Positions 50,055 to 63,560 of a stretch of DNA of 64,000 nucleotides are shown one piece after another. Made by a program: the position numbers and the translations under genes. The stretch covers positions 9,877,042-9,941,041 of the forward strand of contig NC_037590.1 in assembly GCF_003073045.1 (NCBI RefSeq), read 5' to 3'. Under the pieces are notes generated by a model. The model made no database searches, was not told the DNA's origin, and saw only the letters and a list, made by a program, of their open reading frames with translations. Numbering within the stretch: the stretch's first letter is position 1; every line of letters starts with the position of its first letter. Source of the DNA: Pomacea canaliculata (Eukaryota > Mollusca > Gastropoda > Architaenioglossa > Ampullariidae).

Positions 50055-52015
50055 AAATCCTGTCCAAGATATTCACGTGACTATGGTGGGTCAATTAGCT
50101 GGTTGTTGTTTTCTTTACTGACGGCTGTGTCAGGGGAACCCAGTCGGGCTTACAGCCACGTGTCATGTGCAGAGAGAAATGACCTGAGCCGGAAATGACC
50201 TGCAAACTGAATTTACAACTTCAAGTCTCACTTTTTTGTTACTCCAAAATGCGAGGACAGTTATCTTCAGCGAATCCCAAGTAAGCGTTGCAGAATAATT
50301 AGTGAAAAACAAATGAGAAATACTGGCTGTCGACAAACGAGTGATTTGTGACAGCTACAAAGTATTTTCCGTTAAATTTTTAATTAATGCTGGTTGCTGT
50401 TTTACCAAATCGTGGTAGCTTCATCCGAGAGGTTCAGTGCCAGACAATAACAATGAATGAACAGTTTCGGTGTCATTATCACATCAAACGACTGCTCCGC
50501 TGACGAATACAACTGATTGGGAAAAAACCTCGGTTGTTAAGGGCACTGACAGCGGTCTACAAATTTATCAGATGGATTTCTGCTGTCGGAGCCTTTCAAG
50601 CGGCATTATGCCCTTTATTATATTATCCACGTTGACATCATTAGGTTAATGAAGATGTTAACTTGGAAAATGCACTCGACATACGTGTACAAAGACTATT
50701 AGCCTGTGTATGGAGTGCGAAAGACAAATTCTTATCAGCATTTTTGGACTCGATATTGCGAGGTGTACTTTTTATTTATTGGGGTAACTAGAGGTTCATG
50801 TATAACTTTTTGAGGCACATTTTGGGAAGAATAACTGGTTTGTTTACGACCGACAAACACTCCGCTGAAACATCTTCGTGTCTGAAAGTGATTTTTGAAA
50901 CTTTTCATGGGCATGCCACTCCCTCACCGTGAGGACATTAACTGCAGCAGGGGGCCACACGATTTTGCTGGCAAAATCCAATATGCAGAAGTGGTGTTGC
51001 CCCTCCTCTTCATCACATCATCGTCATTGATCGTGTTATCAATAATTCCACTGGCAGCCTTTCCCGCTGATGTGTAGTCCGCCAGAGGACATGTTGAGAT
51101 CCGGGTTTTATTTTTGAGACTAAAAAGCTAGACCACGGATTGCTAGCAGGTAATCAGTTCCGTCATGTCATTAACACTGTTTATAACCACCAGCTGATGT
51201 CTTGGCTCTTGGACTGTGTCTTCATTTCCATTTTAAGCGCACTGAGTTCACTTCCTAGAGCGGAGAACTGCGCTAGAAAAAGGCCAACACTGTATTCTCG
51301 TCATACACTTATTATTATCTACATCTGAGCGTTTCCATTCACTTATTCACATATTCATATCTGGAGTTTTTAACAATTATTTAACTCCTTACTCTGTTTG
51401 TGTGTAGTATATCCGTATTTGTACTTTAATGTTGTATGTTGTGCAGATCGTGTCATCAGGCCGGAAGTTGCATGTATGATGCTTTGATATTTCTTGCAGG
51501 ATAGTCATCGAAACCTTTCTTCGTGCTATCCACTCCCTCACCCACATCCTTTTCTTCACTCTCTGCTTGCTCAAGTAGAGTAAATGCGGGAGCACCAGGG
51601 GTTATCGAATAAATCTTTTCGCCTCGGTTGTCTGCCATATTGCTTGATACCCATGATCCTCTGCACGGATGACGTCACCATGCATGCCCGCTTCTCGTGG
51701 CCTTGTTACCCTGCGAGAGCAGAAGAGTGTTACAGTGTTACATGTGTAATCCTTGAAAACATTGCAGCATGAGAATCGCCCTGAAGAATATCCTATCATT
51801 ATTACTAAGCTCTGTTTTTACAATTATCGCTCATCGACGACTGGTGGAGTGATTTATAGAAGGAATAAATAAATTAAGGAAAAAAGAGGAGTCGAACTGA
51901 AACCTAAGTAACAGTACAGTGCTACAATAACAACTCGATACTTCCGCGCTTCTACAAAATACCATAGATACTGAATACTCCCAGACATCACTTTAAAAGG
52001 GATATAACATGATCA

Positions 52016-52056
52016 TGTGTGTGTGTGAGAGAGAGAGAGGAGAGAGAGAGAGGGAG
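52016..52056. repeat. GT/GA microsatellite
   Basis: A run TGTGTGTGTG followed by (GA)n with a few G insertions, about 40 bases. Confidence 0.9.
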
Positions 52057-55000
52057 AGTGTTTGTGTTTTCTGTGTTTTCGTTCATGTTTTGTACCTGCG
52101 AGTTCAGTGCCGTACCCAGGTAATAGTTTGAACAGGTTGTATCTATCTGTTATGCACTCTCCCTGTAAGAGGAGTCTGATAATGTGATAAATAAAACATC
52201 TGTATTCATGTTTTATTTTATTTTCCAGTGAGCGATCACGTGTGTGTGTACATTGCACATTACATACTGACTGACGTTCACACAAAACTCTGGGTGGGTC
52301 TGTGATACACAGACCACTGACATCATATCACACAGTATATGATAAATATATTTCAATAGATACAATATTATATTTTTAGTCTAAAGAACATTCTTAACTG
52401 AAGAAACAGAAAATAGATGCTATATTATTTTATGCTGTCTATTGCTCATTGCACCTAAACATTTTTATTGGCGTCAACTTTTCAAACCTCGAATGTGACC
52501 ACAACTCATGATATTGAGATTAGGGAAATCTGTAACCATTTAAAAAAAATTTTTTTTCTCACGAATACAATATGCAAGAGAGCGAGGTGATCACCGAGGC
52601 ATAAATGGTCTTTTTACTAGTTTATTTTGGGACACATTTGACAGTACTGAACGCATTTCCGTAAAAGTTCCCCAGATGTAGATTATTTCTCCAACAGATG
52701 GCGGCAAGGTGACGAGTTAGAACTGTGTTATCTTTCATGAGTCATTCTCATATTATTTGGTCAACATTGAGTAATATTGTGTGCACTTTTCTCTAGTTGT
52801 GCCCCTGGTCACTTAGTCAATCATCGTGTACCTTGTGGCTTATCTTATTCCACATTTTAGTTGCATGCATGCTTTTACCAGCTATCTGCAAGTCACCTGT
52901 CTCATTTAATCGAACAAAATTTTGTAGGACTTTCACAATTCGCTCATTTATCTTTTAATTTGAAAGGTGATTCTCCAAGATTGATTCTTACATGTTATTG
53001 AGAGGCTGAGAGTAAAGAAAGTTTGCCCAGGTACTTCCTCTCGGATTCTACCCCCGGTTCACGGAATTTACTGTTTTGTTTTCTGTTTTTTATTTCTATT
53101 GATAAGACTGGTACTGTAGCGGACCTAGGTCCCCTCTGAGGGCTGAAAGTTTGGCTGGTGAGCGGTCAAACGATACAACAGGCTCCGTGTAGTCGCAGGC
53201 TGGGTTAATGAGAGTCCGGGAGACAAAGGAATTGCTGTTCGGGTTTCACGAAGCCATGGAGTTGGACGGATCAAAACATTTCACTGGTAATGGGAGCTGG
53301 GGCCAGAGGTATGCACGTGTGTAGGCACTAGCAGCAGGGTTAATGATTGATGCTGGTTAGAATGTGCATGATCAAGATACATCTCTTTAGCTGGTTGCTT
53401 CGTGGTAACCATCCGCTTAGCCACGATTCATGCAGTCGGCCCCTGGAGTGTTTTGCTCGCAGGCTGAGAAGAGACTGACAGAGTTGTTGTCTCGGAGGCA
53501 AAATTAATTCCCTTTGATGCCAACCCAGTGCAGGGACTAACTCGACTTCCACCCTCCGACCTTGTGTGTGTGTTGGTGTCTGTGTGTGTGCGGGGGACGG
53601 GGAAGAAAGGTCCATATATTTTTAGGGGATTATTTCGAATATTTCTCTCTGCATAAAGTATAATATAATCGGTCAGAGGAGGTAACTTTTTAGTGAAAGT
53701 GAAAGGCGCGGTAACAACCTCTCAGCAACATTCTCGAAACTCATACATTTGTATGCAATAAATGTAGTTCAGTCCTGTTACATGTCACTTCTGATGAAGT
53801 AACTTCTTTCTTCTCAGCTTCCTGCAATATTTCTAGCAAGGAAACTCACTTGCGAAGTAGGAAGGGTGTGGATACCCTGGATACCAGCTCCCTTTACAGG
53901 ACGAAAAGAACAGTTATACACAAGAAGCTGTTTCACACATCGCAAATTGCTCGCATCCCCCTACATACCCACGTACCATCACCCACCCCACCCCGACCTT
54001 CATTTCCGTCTTGTTAATCAGTCCATCGTCACTTTTATTATGAGGGTGCATGAAACAGCTGTTCACAGAAAACAAGCAAAGTATTTATGTCAGAGTAGAC
54101 GCGCTTGAGGAAAACATGGTTTGAAACATTTCCCAGTAACACTCAGTTGCTTCTTGTGTGTTTCAAATACTCCCAGTACTTAATATCCTTGTCCTGTAGA
54201 CACGACATATCGTTGTTCCATCTTTTCGTCGCCGTGAAAATGTGAGCGACAAATCCACAGCCGCTGATTGGTTGACGGTAAAGTACCACGTGACACGTGT
54301 ACCATGTGAATAACAAATTCAGTCCGAATCCATCCATCTCATCTTTCCAAGCAAAACACATCCGGATGTAATCCCCAGACTGCACCGCGATGCTTTCCCA
54401 AGGACGAATTGTTTAGAAAGACGGAGAGAAGATGAGGAGTAAACATGAAGACATTTTATAGCCGCCATCACTCTCTCACCAGACCTTGACCTCGTGGAGG
54501 TTGTTTCCCTTGACTCGCGACTGTAAATTTGATGCACTCGGTGAGGTTGTTGAGGAAACGAACACATGGGGTTCTTTGTCCTAAAAATGAGCCATCTTTT
54601 TTTAAATGCCCTGAGTGGAGACAGGAGAAAAGCAGCTGATGGGATTGGCAAGGGAAGGAAGCAGGTGCAATGCGCGTTGATGTAATGACGGAGGTTATTT
54701 TCTCACAGAGTGATCTCCCAGGACAGTGTTCGATCGTTTGAATTTACTTCCATCTCACAGCTCTGGTTGTGTTTGTTATTCTACATGATTAACTGACAGG
54801 CGTGGTTTATTAACTGTCATGTTTATTAAATGATTACAGCTTTCAATTTTTTTTTCAAGAACAGAATTAATGTTTCTCTTTCCCCGTCGTTAAAAAACCG
54901 TACTCTTTCCAATAAACCACCCATAATGCAACGCAAAGGTTTTTTTTTTTTTTTAAGCGATACCATTACCGTTAACACACTGGTTGAAGCCGTCGACTAC

Positions 55001-58000
55001 CGTCTTTATGGCAGTTTTATTCATTGAATGAAGTTAATGCTTCTGACACTGGGAAAGGGAGATTATTTCCTACGTGACAAGAAATAGGAGGTGTTCTATA
55101 CTAATCATTGACTGGTGCTGATGAAAAGAGCGACACTTTTTACAGATGGCGCTTGCGAAAGGGTAGAGCAGCACGAATGCCTGATAGTGTCTAGTATTAT
55201 ACAGTAGACAGCCTGGGTCTAGTATGCGAAACGCACACTGAGTTCTTCTGGACAGGGGAGGTAAATGCCATAATAGTTTGCTCTTGTCGTCGTCGAACAG
55301 AGCTGAGATAAGCCATCTGCCTATCCCTATATAATTAGCGGGCATTATTTTATCATACTCATCACAATCATGATCATCATTATCATCATGTTAAACGGAA
55401 ATTACTATCTTTTCTCTCTCTCATCTCTAATTTTCGACGCCATGTTGTCTTTGGTCGACCTTTTTTGTGTCTGGCTATGTGCTGCAAGAATTGCTATTTG
55501 AACGAGTTTTTCTTTTCAAGACACAAAAAATATGTCCACCTTCGTTTTGCATTTGTAATCGTTGTCGTATTTCTTTTGATTATAAATTGTTCACGCGCAT
55601 GGAAGGATGAATTTCAAGTAAGTATTTTATGACTGTAGACATTTAATAAATTGCAGAAAAGCTTCAGAAAAGTAAAGTGTTATTACCTGCTGACCCTGGT
55701 GAGAAGGATCAGATGTACAGTCTTCGTGTTGAGTCGGTTATAAGTCTTCAAATCGCGGTTGTGCCATTCTGCAGTAATCTTGCTACTCGTAATATTCATT
55801 AACAAAAACCAACAATAAAATAAATCCAACGTGAAACACGAAAGGGTTGACAATACCTCATTAGAGTTGAAATAAAAAAACTAAAGAAGTTAGAGAAAAC
55901 AAAGCACGCAAACATCGACAATTTACAAAAACTACGAAGATACCGCGGCAGATCACTCAAATACTGAGAGTATCGCCTTATGAGTACCAAAATGGCAGCT
56001 AGTGACCTTCAAGTAGAGCCAGCCAGGGTCTAGATATTATTTTCAAACTGTGGAGAAAAAGCTTGCATCTCATCTCAGTGTGGGAGGATTTTCAGATTCT
56101 ATTTTAAATTTCGTCTCGGGACACGCACCTCGTCTCTGGGTGTGTCATGTATTCACCTTGAGGGCTTTCAGGTGTGTTGTAAGAGAGAAAGAAGAGCAAA
56201 AAAGTTTTATTCCTGATAGAAACATGGTAAAATGATTCTAAATAGGTTGCAATTTTTTCCGATGCATCTTCTGCAAAAAGAAACAGAAGCACAGCCAGCC
56301 AGTTCCATGGAGTGAATTATCAAAAGACAGAATGGCGAGGTGCAGGGGAGTCTGCTGACACGAAAGCACAGAACAGCTTGAAGGTTTGTCTGGAAACAGA
56401 ACCCACAGGTCTACACAAAGCTTGTGGGGAGAAACATGATGAGTGTTAGTCTAGCTTCTTCATCATCAGACACTCGCCACCTCTCGGACCACCACCCTGA
56501 CCGCAAAGCGCGTGATGCATCATCCCAGGCAACGCTTGGCTTGGGTCCAGGGGATGAAAAGGAACCTTTATCCCTCCCAAGTCATCAATTTTCAACACAG
56601 TGTTAAGGATTCTTGGTATGACATTTTTGGCGAGGACAAACACATTTTCAGTAACACATTTATGTGTCTGTGTATCTAAACATATTTTAGTAATATAAAT
56701 GATAACATTGCACGAAGAAAATGTGAAATAATGTCAAAATGTTTTCTTGATTTAGAGAAACGTTCGTGAATCACTGGAAATGTTACTGAAAGTGACGCCC
56801 AACGCGCACTCATTCAGCAAAACATTAAACATCAGTTAATCGTCTTGAGATCTCGCGAACACCCACACACAAGCCTCAACAGTTAACTCATTCAGGACCT
56901 TTCTGTGAGCCTGACCCACTCGACCTCACAGCCCTAGAGGACCTCATTACTTCTGTGAAAAAGCAAGCGATTGGCTTTAATCTAGGACTCCATGTTGACT
57001 CTTTACCCGGAGGACAAAGGTCAAAGGTATGAAAGGACATAATGGCCAAGATAACTATTCTTCAAACAAGTGTAATGTTATTAACGAGAAACCGTGTGGT
57101 GTAAAGCCGACTTGCCGATTTTTTTTTTCTATTCCCGGACACCAAAAACAGGGAGAACTTCACAGAATTTAGCCACTGAAATTATTATTTTTGCATGGCT
57201 TTTCTTGCTTCATAATTTGACACCCAGGTGTTTTTCATCAGGACTGGACAGAGAAAAGTGTGTAAACACTACGATTTCAATCCCCAACTCTTTAAAATTT
57301 ATTTCTCGACAACCTCCCGAAGAACAAGAAGTTGGAGAAGAAGAAGGATAGTGAGGAGGAAGGAGATAAAAAAGAAAATACTGAATACGACTTAGTTACG
57401 TGTTATGTAAATACGACAGTAGAGGGCGCTGCTGGCACAAAGTGTAGGGGAGGACGTCCTATCGGCAGACCAATGATGTACAATTGTACATATTTCTAGG
57501 TGCAAAGCAGTGACCCAAAAGGGCGTTGGAAAGAATGACAACATCTGTCCTTTGAGACCACTTAGAAACTGCAATTAATTCCTGTCAATGAAAATGATAT
57601 TTAGCTGACGCACCCAAGATTACTGCTGTCAGCAAATAGTAAAGACATTTTAAGGGGAGCGCCGAGGCGAATAATAAATAAATATAATAAGAACACAGAG
57701 GATAGTGTAAATAGTGAAGGTGGAGATGAGAGAAGGAAGAAAGAAACAAAGAAAGAAAAAGAAAGACTGAGAGAAAGATTAGAGATCTAAGATAATATAA
57801 CACATGAATGATGATAGCCTTGGACACTTCACTAGCCATACACACACATAAAAAATAACTTGATTACAGCTTGTAACAATTTTAAAACAGCCTAATTATT
57901 TCAATGGACCAGCAAGGTAGATAACTCTCATTGTGTTCGATTAGGAAATGAGCTTCTAAAACATGGATAATTTGCGACTGGAAGTAATAATTAATGGCGA

Positions 58001-58376
58001 CATACATGTTGAAGAAATTTTTAAAAAATAATAACGCCTTGTTATTTAATTTAAAATGTGTTTGGGTATCTTTCTCCTTCTCCCCATCTCTTATACGTGC
58101 ACGCGCACATACACTCACACGCACACGCGCCTTCACGTGTGTATATATATATACAATAGCTTCTTTTCTTCTTGCAAGTTCATCAGAAATTCATAACACC
58201 ATCGAACTGCATATATACAAAAATAGAGATAAAAAAGGGAAATAATTGCAATTGTTCTTGCCAATTTAAATGCCTAAGTACAAACGAAACGTCGCTGTGG
58301 TCTTCAAGTAGGTAATTATCCTTCGACAAACGAGAACAAAACCCGGACGATGGGGATGTGGGGTGTCAGGGTAGTG

Positions 58377-58382
58377 TTTATT
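58377..58382 (-). terminator. Candidate poly(A) signal of receptor B
   Basis: AATAAA on the minus strand about 285 bases after the receptor B stop codon. No closer canonical hexamer was noticed. Confidence 0.35.
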
Positions 58383-58666
58383 TTGCTACACGAACATTTA
58401 CGACCTTTTTCATTGTAACGATTTTCAGATACAAAATGTCTTGCGGGATAAGAACACGAGCGGCGTACATCAAACAACGGGTGTCACGTGCCAGTGATAA
58501 TCAGCACCGGGGATGGAGACAACCCTCTTCGTGTCCTACTGTGCTCGTGGCCACACAGACAGAAGCAACAGTTCAAATTCGATGAACGAGATTTCAAACA
58601 CGGGAGAGACAGAAGAACTGCTCATGCTCCAACTCTCAGGTGTAAAGTTTTGTAGGTGCACGAAGA

Positions 58667-61600
58667 TCACCCTTGACCTGCTTGCTGGCCTCCCACGTGA
58701 TTATCAGAAGGGTTAGTCGTCCGGTTTTCTTTCAGGTGCATATCCTTCTCTGGAACAAAGTGCACGGCGTACAGCTTGGGAAGGAAGAGGAAGACCTGAC
58801 AGGAAATGACGTTGAGCAACATGGCGAATCCAAGCGACATCGTCTTGACGACGTTGCTGTCGGAGATGAAGTAGGTGGGCAGGAAGGACAGCCACAGCAG
58901 CCCGGTGGTGTAGACGGAGAAGGTGATGAACTTGGCTTCGTTGAAGTTGGCCGGCAGGCGGCGCGTTTTGATGGCGTGCACGCCGCACGCCGCCATGATG
59001 GAGAGGTTGAGGACCAAGGAGACGAGGAAGCCACTCTGTGGGGAGGAACACTTCCTCTCCACAAACCTCACGCTCAGACTCGGCATCGTGGTGCTGGCGG
59101 TCGGGAGGTTCAGCCCCATCCACACGCACATCACAAGGAACTGCGGACAAGCAGACAAACGGTTATTTTGCGACCAGGCAGCTACAGAAACAAAATAAGC
59201 ACATTAGCCAACGGACAAACCGTCAGGCCATATTTTTTGAAAACGGTTAAAGTAAAACAGATATCAAGATAAAACAGTTAATAACACGAAAGAATGGGAT
59301 TATTTATTTTCTTTTGTGCGTTTGTATCCAGGATCCAATTTCTATCAGGAAATTTCTTGATTCAAGAAACAAAGCCATGTTGTGTCTACACCTCTCGTGT
59401 TTTCATTTCTAATTAACGGAGTCATTATTGTGTTTGCTGTCCACTCGGAAGACACCTCGCTTTAATTTACTGAAATTGTGGCCCGTTAGTAATTTTCCTG
59501 CCTCTTGTATGGTCCAAGGGATGCAACTACTACTACGCTCTTCTTGGTAACAATTCTTCAAGAGTTTCTCCCCTTGCTCCAGCCTTTACCTAAAATATTT
59601 TTTATTTGGCTTGTACTGACTTGAACTCAAATTGGCTGTCCGATACAGATCAGTTGTCACATGTGTGCAATTTTCACGATCAATTTCACACAATCTGAAA
59701 TCTTTGTGGAGATATTATTTACTTTTTATTTTAAAATATAATCTTGGTTGTCTGGTTGTTGGCATTTTACACTGTCCGTAGGTGCAGTACGTCGATGTGG
59801 TCCACCCAAAATTTTATTAAAAAAATCTGTCAGACTGCGTGCAAGTAAAAAACTTCAACATTACTTACTTAGACTTCTCTCATCACTTCTGAGGTAATGT
59901 CGTCCTCTTTCACCCTTTGATAAATACATTTCGTAACCTTTCTCTCCCCTGGTGGAATAATACAATAATATTAATGTCATCTTTTCTCATCGCACAATAA
60001 TTATTAGGCCCTTTATGAAACGCGATCAAGGGAAATGCTGAAGCTTCCAGGCAAATAATTTATAGAACTGTGAGCAGCAAGGCGAAGTCCTTCACTGAAG
60101 TTTGTTCACTTCTGTCCATGATGGACATTGTCAGGAGATCGTCCTTATGACTAATGTGACACAGGGATGGGTGAATACATGAGTTGTGATTTTCCCACCT
60201 GTGAAGCGACGAGGACAGCAGCGATGACTACCTGAGCCCTGGAGCCAATGAACAGAGGTTTTTTAGTGATCGCCTTGCCAGGCATGAAGATCCGGTAAAT
60301 TCTGTTGGTCTTCACCAGGAGGGGACCATAGGACCAAGTGAAGGACAGGTGGAATCCCCAGTAGACATGACGCAGGTCGCAGAAGTGGGTTCAAGGACAA
60401 AGTTCACCACTAGGAAGCAGGTGATGACGTGACCGCACAGCATCATGAGCGACAACTCTCGACTACTGGCTTTAATCAGCCTCGAGTGCCTGTTCTTGAG
60501 GTACACGGCGCAGACGGTGCAGGTGACGAGGAAGACAATGAGATCGCAGGCCAGTAGTAGCTGCCCCTCCAGGCGCGAGAAGTGGACGAAGGTGGCAGGT
60601 ATCGGCAGACATCTGGTCCGTGTCTCAGCATCTGGCCAGGTGAAGTTTTCAGCAGTAGGACATACCTGTGGAGGCAAGACAAGGCAGTCGTTTTGACATT
60701 TCAAAACATAATCACAAGATACAGCCTGAGTATCACTGAGACTGCGCTGTTGATGACAGAATACACAACACAACACAGAACTGAACACAATCACAGGCAT
60801 AACTTAACACAATATAACAAAATACAGCACAGAGTACAGTTCACAATACAAATACGCTGACAGCCCAGGTCACGTGCCCACCTCGCACTTGGGAAGGTTG
60901 AGGAGGATCGTCCTCTCGTTGTCCCGACGGCTCACAGTACCAGCAGCACGAGGGCTGGGTCGTGACGGCCTGGTAACCCACAGAACATGGATGACTGCAC
61001 ACAGAGGATGGAACAGCCCAACCAAACTTGTGTAGGAGGGCAGAGTTCCATCGAACCTTGTTCTGGAATCAGAAAGCAAAGGGAATGACAAGCGACAGTG
61101 AAATTTGTTCGTTCTTAACTCCCTTAGAAGCGTCACCTGTATGCTAATGGTATACTCGATCTTGTCCACACGAATAAAGACATGCTAGGAATATTATTGT
61201 TACTCAGAATAGTATATCTACCACAGCGCTTGTGAGATCTTTATTCTGTTAATGATGGATTTTAAGTGCAGTGTCTAAGTCAGATATTTGTGGAGGAAGT
61301 GCGACTTCATTACATCATGTGATCCTATGTTTCACATCACAAATGAGGCAAACACATCGAATATTGAAAGTCAGATATGGTCTCTGGGATGATCTAGTCT
61401 TTCCACTTCCTGCCAATAGCATACAACACTTAAATAATAAACGTGTGAAGGGCCTTTGGTAAAAATACCCCAAATACCCGACTTTACCCGAAAAATACTG
61501 TAATATTTTCCTTGAAAGAGGCAAACCGCCCAGTAAATTAATCTGAATAGTTAATGTGAATAGGCTTTCTTATGCAGATGAATGTACACACTTTAAGCTA

Positions 61601-63324
61601 GAAGTTCAGGCTTGTACAGCTTTCCATCCTGAATCTTGTCTTCCGATGGAACAAACACAAAGAGTGAAGGAGGGAGCGTGGAAACGAATCAGTCAGTTCT
61701 AAGCAAATACAAAGTCTCCTTGCGTCACGCCCTGTATCAGGAAAATGTTCCATTTGTACAACCTCATATTTCTCTTCCTCTCAGATTATCGAGCGATGCC
61801 ACTCGAAGAAAATAAGATTTATTCTTTTTCCTCCGCATGACACTTTTCCTGGTGGTATCAGCGCAAAATGGTTTACACCTTCCTTAATCTTCAAACACTA
61901 ATTTGTCATAAGAAATGTCATCTCAGATTTTTATGATTCTAGCTACATCTATTTAATGCATTTGTCCCCCTTTATTTCTTCAGACTTCATATGCACATTA
62001 CGTTTAAATTAATCGTTCTAAACTATTACATATTCAACAACAGGTATAAAGTATTCATTTGGAAAGTAAGGAAAGAAACAATAATCATGAAAAAAAATAT
62101 ATCAAAGGCGGCAAACACCAGAAAACGGACAGATTAGGGAACCATAGAGCGAGTAACATATTGCTCGAGAAAAAAAAAAAAGAAGAAACAAAAACCGCAT
62201 AATTATAACAAACTTTCATATTGAACATATTTCCTACCTTCTATGTTGACTAAGAAAATGTTATTTGAAAAACAGAAAATGAAATCATGAAATGAAAGAA
62301 AAATCAAAAGGAAATAAAGAACCCAATCAATGAGATTGAAACAAATGAACAAACAAACGAACGAAAAAAAATAATAATAAACAGTTAGAACAAAACGAAA
62401 TGGAAGGAAGACAGAATAAACAACCAATTGTGTAAAATACACAAATTTTTAGAAATGAGCACCAACCTTGTCAAAGAAGCCAAAGGACTGATTAACGGTG
62501 TCCCACACGCCCACCACGTGCTGATGCATCGCTTCGTCTCCCAGTACAGGTTGCGGATCTCGTAGTTGCCCTGCAGGTTGCCATACTTATCAAAGCTGAT
62601 GTTCACCGATTCACCTTGAAACTTTAACAGTGCGGAGAGCATCTCGCAGCTGCTCAGACGTGAAGCACGTGCTGGGTGATGACGTGGCGTTGGAGCAGTT
62701 CCTCGTCACCAGATGGAGCGCGTGCGCCAACGCGTACACGGCGTTCATCGAAAGCGAGGCTGTGGCCTCGGTCTTGTACTTCGTTGAGTTTACGATCATC
62801 AAGCTGTCGTTGCATGACGAAGAATCGCAGTCGAAGAGGTCGGCGAAGAACTCCTTGAACCACGGGTTCCGGGCGCCGCTGGACAGGTTCATGAGTTGGA
62901 ACTCCTTCTCGAAGCGGTCCACGGGGGAGGAAACAAAGTTAACGGACAACAGCCCAGAGGCCACCGTCCCTGCGGCCTCAAAGTCGGAGGGGTTCATAGC
63001 GATGGAATCGCCGCCCACCCAGGTGAAATTGTCGTTGAAATTCTTTCGCTTGAGGGCCTCGAAGAGACGCTTGGCCTGTGCTTGGGTTGTGAACAGGACC
63101 ACCACCACGGCCTGCTTCTTATCCATTAGCTTGTTGATCACCTCGTCGTAGTCGGTGTCGTTGAAGTTGTCTCTGATCTCGGCTGTGGTCGCCGTGCAGT
63201 AGCCGATGTCATCCATGTTCTTCTGGATGGCTTTGTACCCTTCGGATCCATAACTGCCCCCAGCGTACAGCACCGACACGTACCGCCATTCAAAGACTTT
63301 CAGTATGTTGACAATAGCCTTTGC
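58667..63324 (-). CDS. Metabotropic glutamate receptor-like class C GPCR (receptor B), 5' part outside the window
   Basis: A paralogue of receptor A on the opposite strand. Visible exons (minus): 62467-63324, 60882-61062, 60199-60665, 58667-59140. The ligand-binding domain starts mid-way at AKAIVNILKVFEWRYVSVLY; the signal peptide and lobe 1 must lie past 64000. Tyr236-like (GSYGSEG) and Asp318-like (VGGDSIAM) pocket positions are kept. The cysteine-rich domain (CSHPC, SCCWYCEP, CEVCP, TRTRC), seven spans, NFNEAKFITF and the TM7 end FLPKLYAV follow, with a short tail. Exon phases agree at every junction. Four short shifts are needed: near 62620 and 62540 (mutually compensating), near 60928 (where the sixth cysteine is expected) and near 60388 (before FCDLRHVYWGFH). 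The TM4 intron is shared with receptor A; the others are not. Either a pseudogene or assembly error; the strong conservation favours the latter. Confidence 0.85.
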
Positions 63325-63349
63325 CTGCACAAGGGAGGAAAAAATATAT

Positions 63350-63560
63350 GATAAGACTTTATTTATCCCTGAGGGCAATTAGTAAGCAATGGTTAGAACC
63401 ACACACTAGAACAACATCACCAATCAGCCACACCATCATAGATTCATACCCGCCACACCAAAAGACCCTCATTCAATCACAGTCCAAAGCCTCCTTTCAC
63501 CATAATTCGTTCACAGTCTGCAGCGTTCAGAAGTCGCAAGGCCAAAGTAACAAAGGACTT
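63350..63560 (-). mobile_element. LINE 3' end, same family as 19340-19640
   Basis: On the minus strand KSFVTLALRLLNAADCERIM ends the reading frame, and the 3' end AATTGCCCTCAGGGATAAAT followed by AAAGTCTTATC matches the terminus at 19345. It lies in the first visible intron of receptor B. Confidence 0.6.

Larger units (their letters stand above)
50055..58666. other. Intergenic between the two convergent mGluR-like genes
   Basis: About 8.6 kb with no supported exon on either strand; it should include both 3' UTRs. It contains simple repeats (52016-52056; 58081-58155) and AT-rich DNA. I see no recognisable transposon. Confidence 0.55.

Noticed and set aside
52016-52056. A short repeat array that might suggest regulatory or CRISPR-like structure
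   Set aside because: Plain GT/GA microsatellite without spacers; the genome is eukaryotic.
58673-59272. A 199-codon plus-strand open frame
   Set aside because: It is antisense to the TM5-TM7 exon of receptor B; the high GC at third positions keeps shadow frames open.
58667-63324. Calling receptor B a pseudogene
   Set aside because: All splice sites, cysteines and motifs outside the shift points are conserved, two shifts compensate, and similar indels occur in nucleolin. Kept as a gene with suspected assembly errors.
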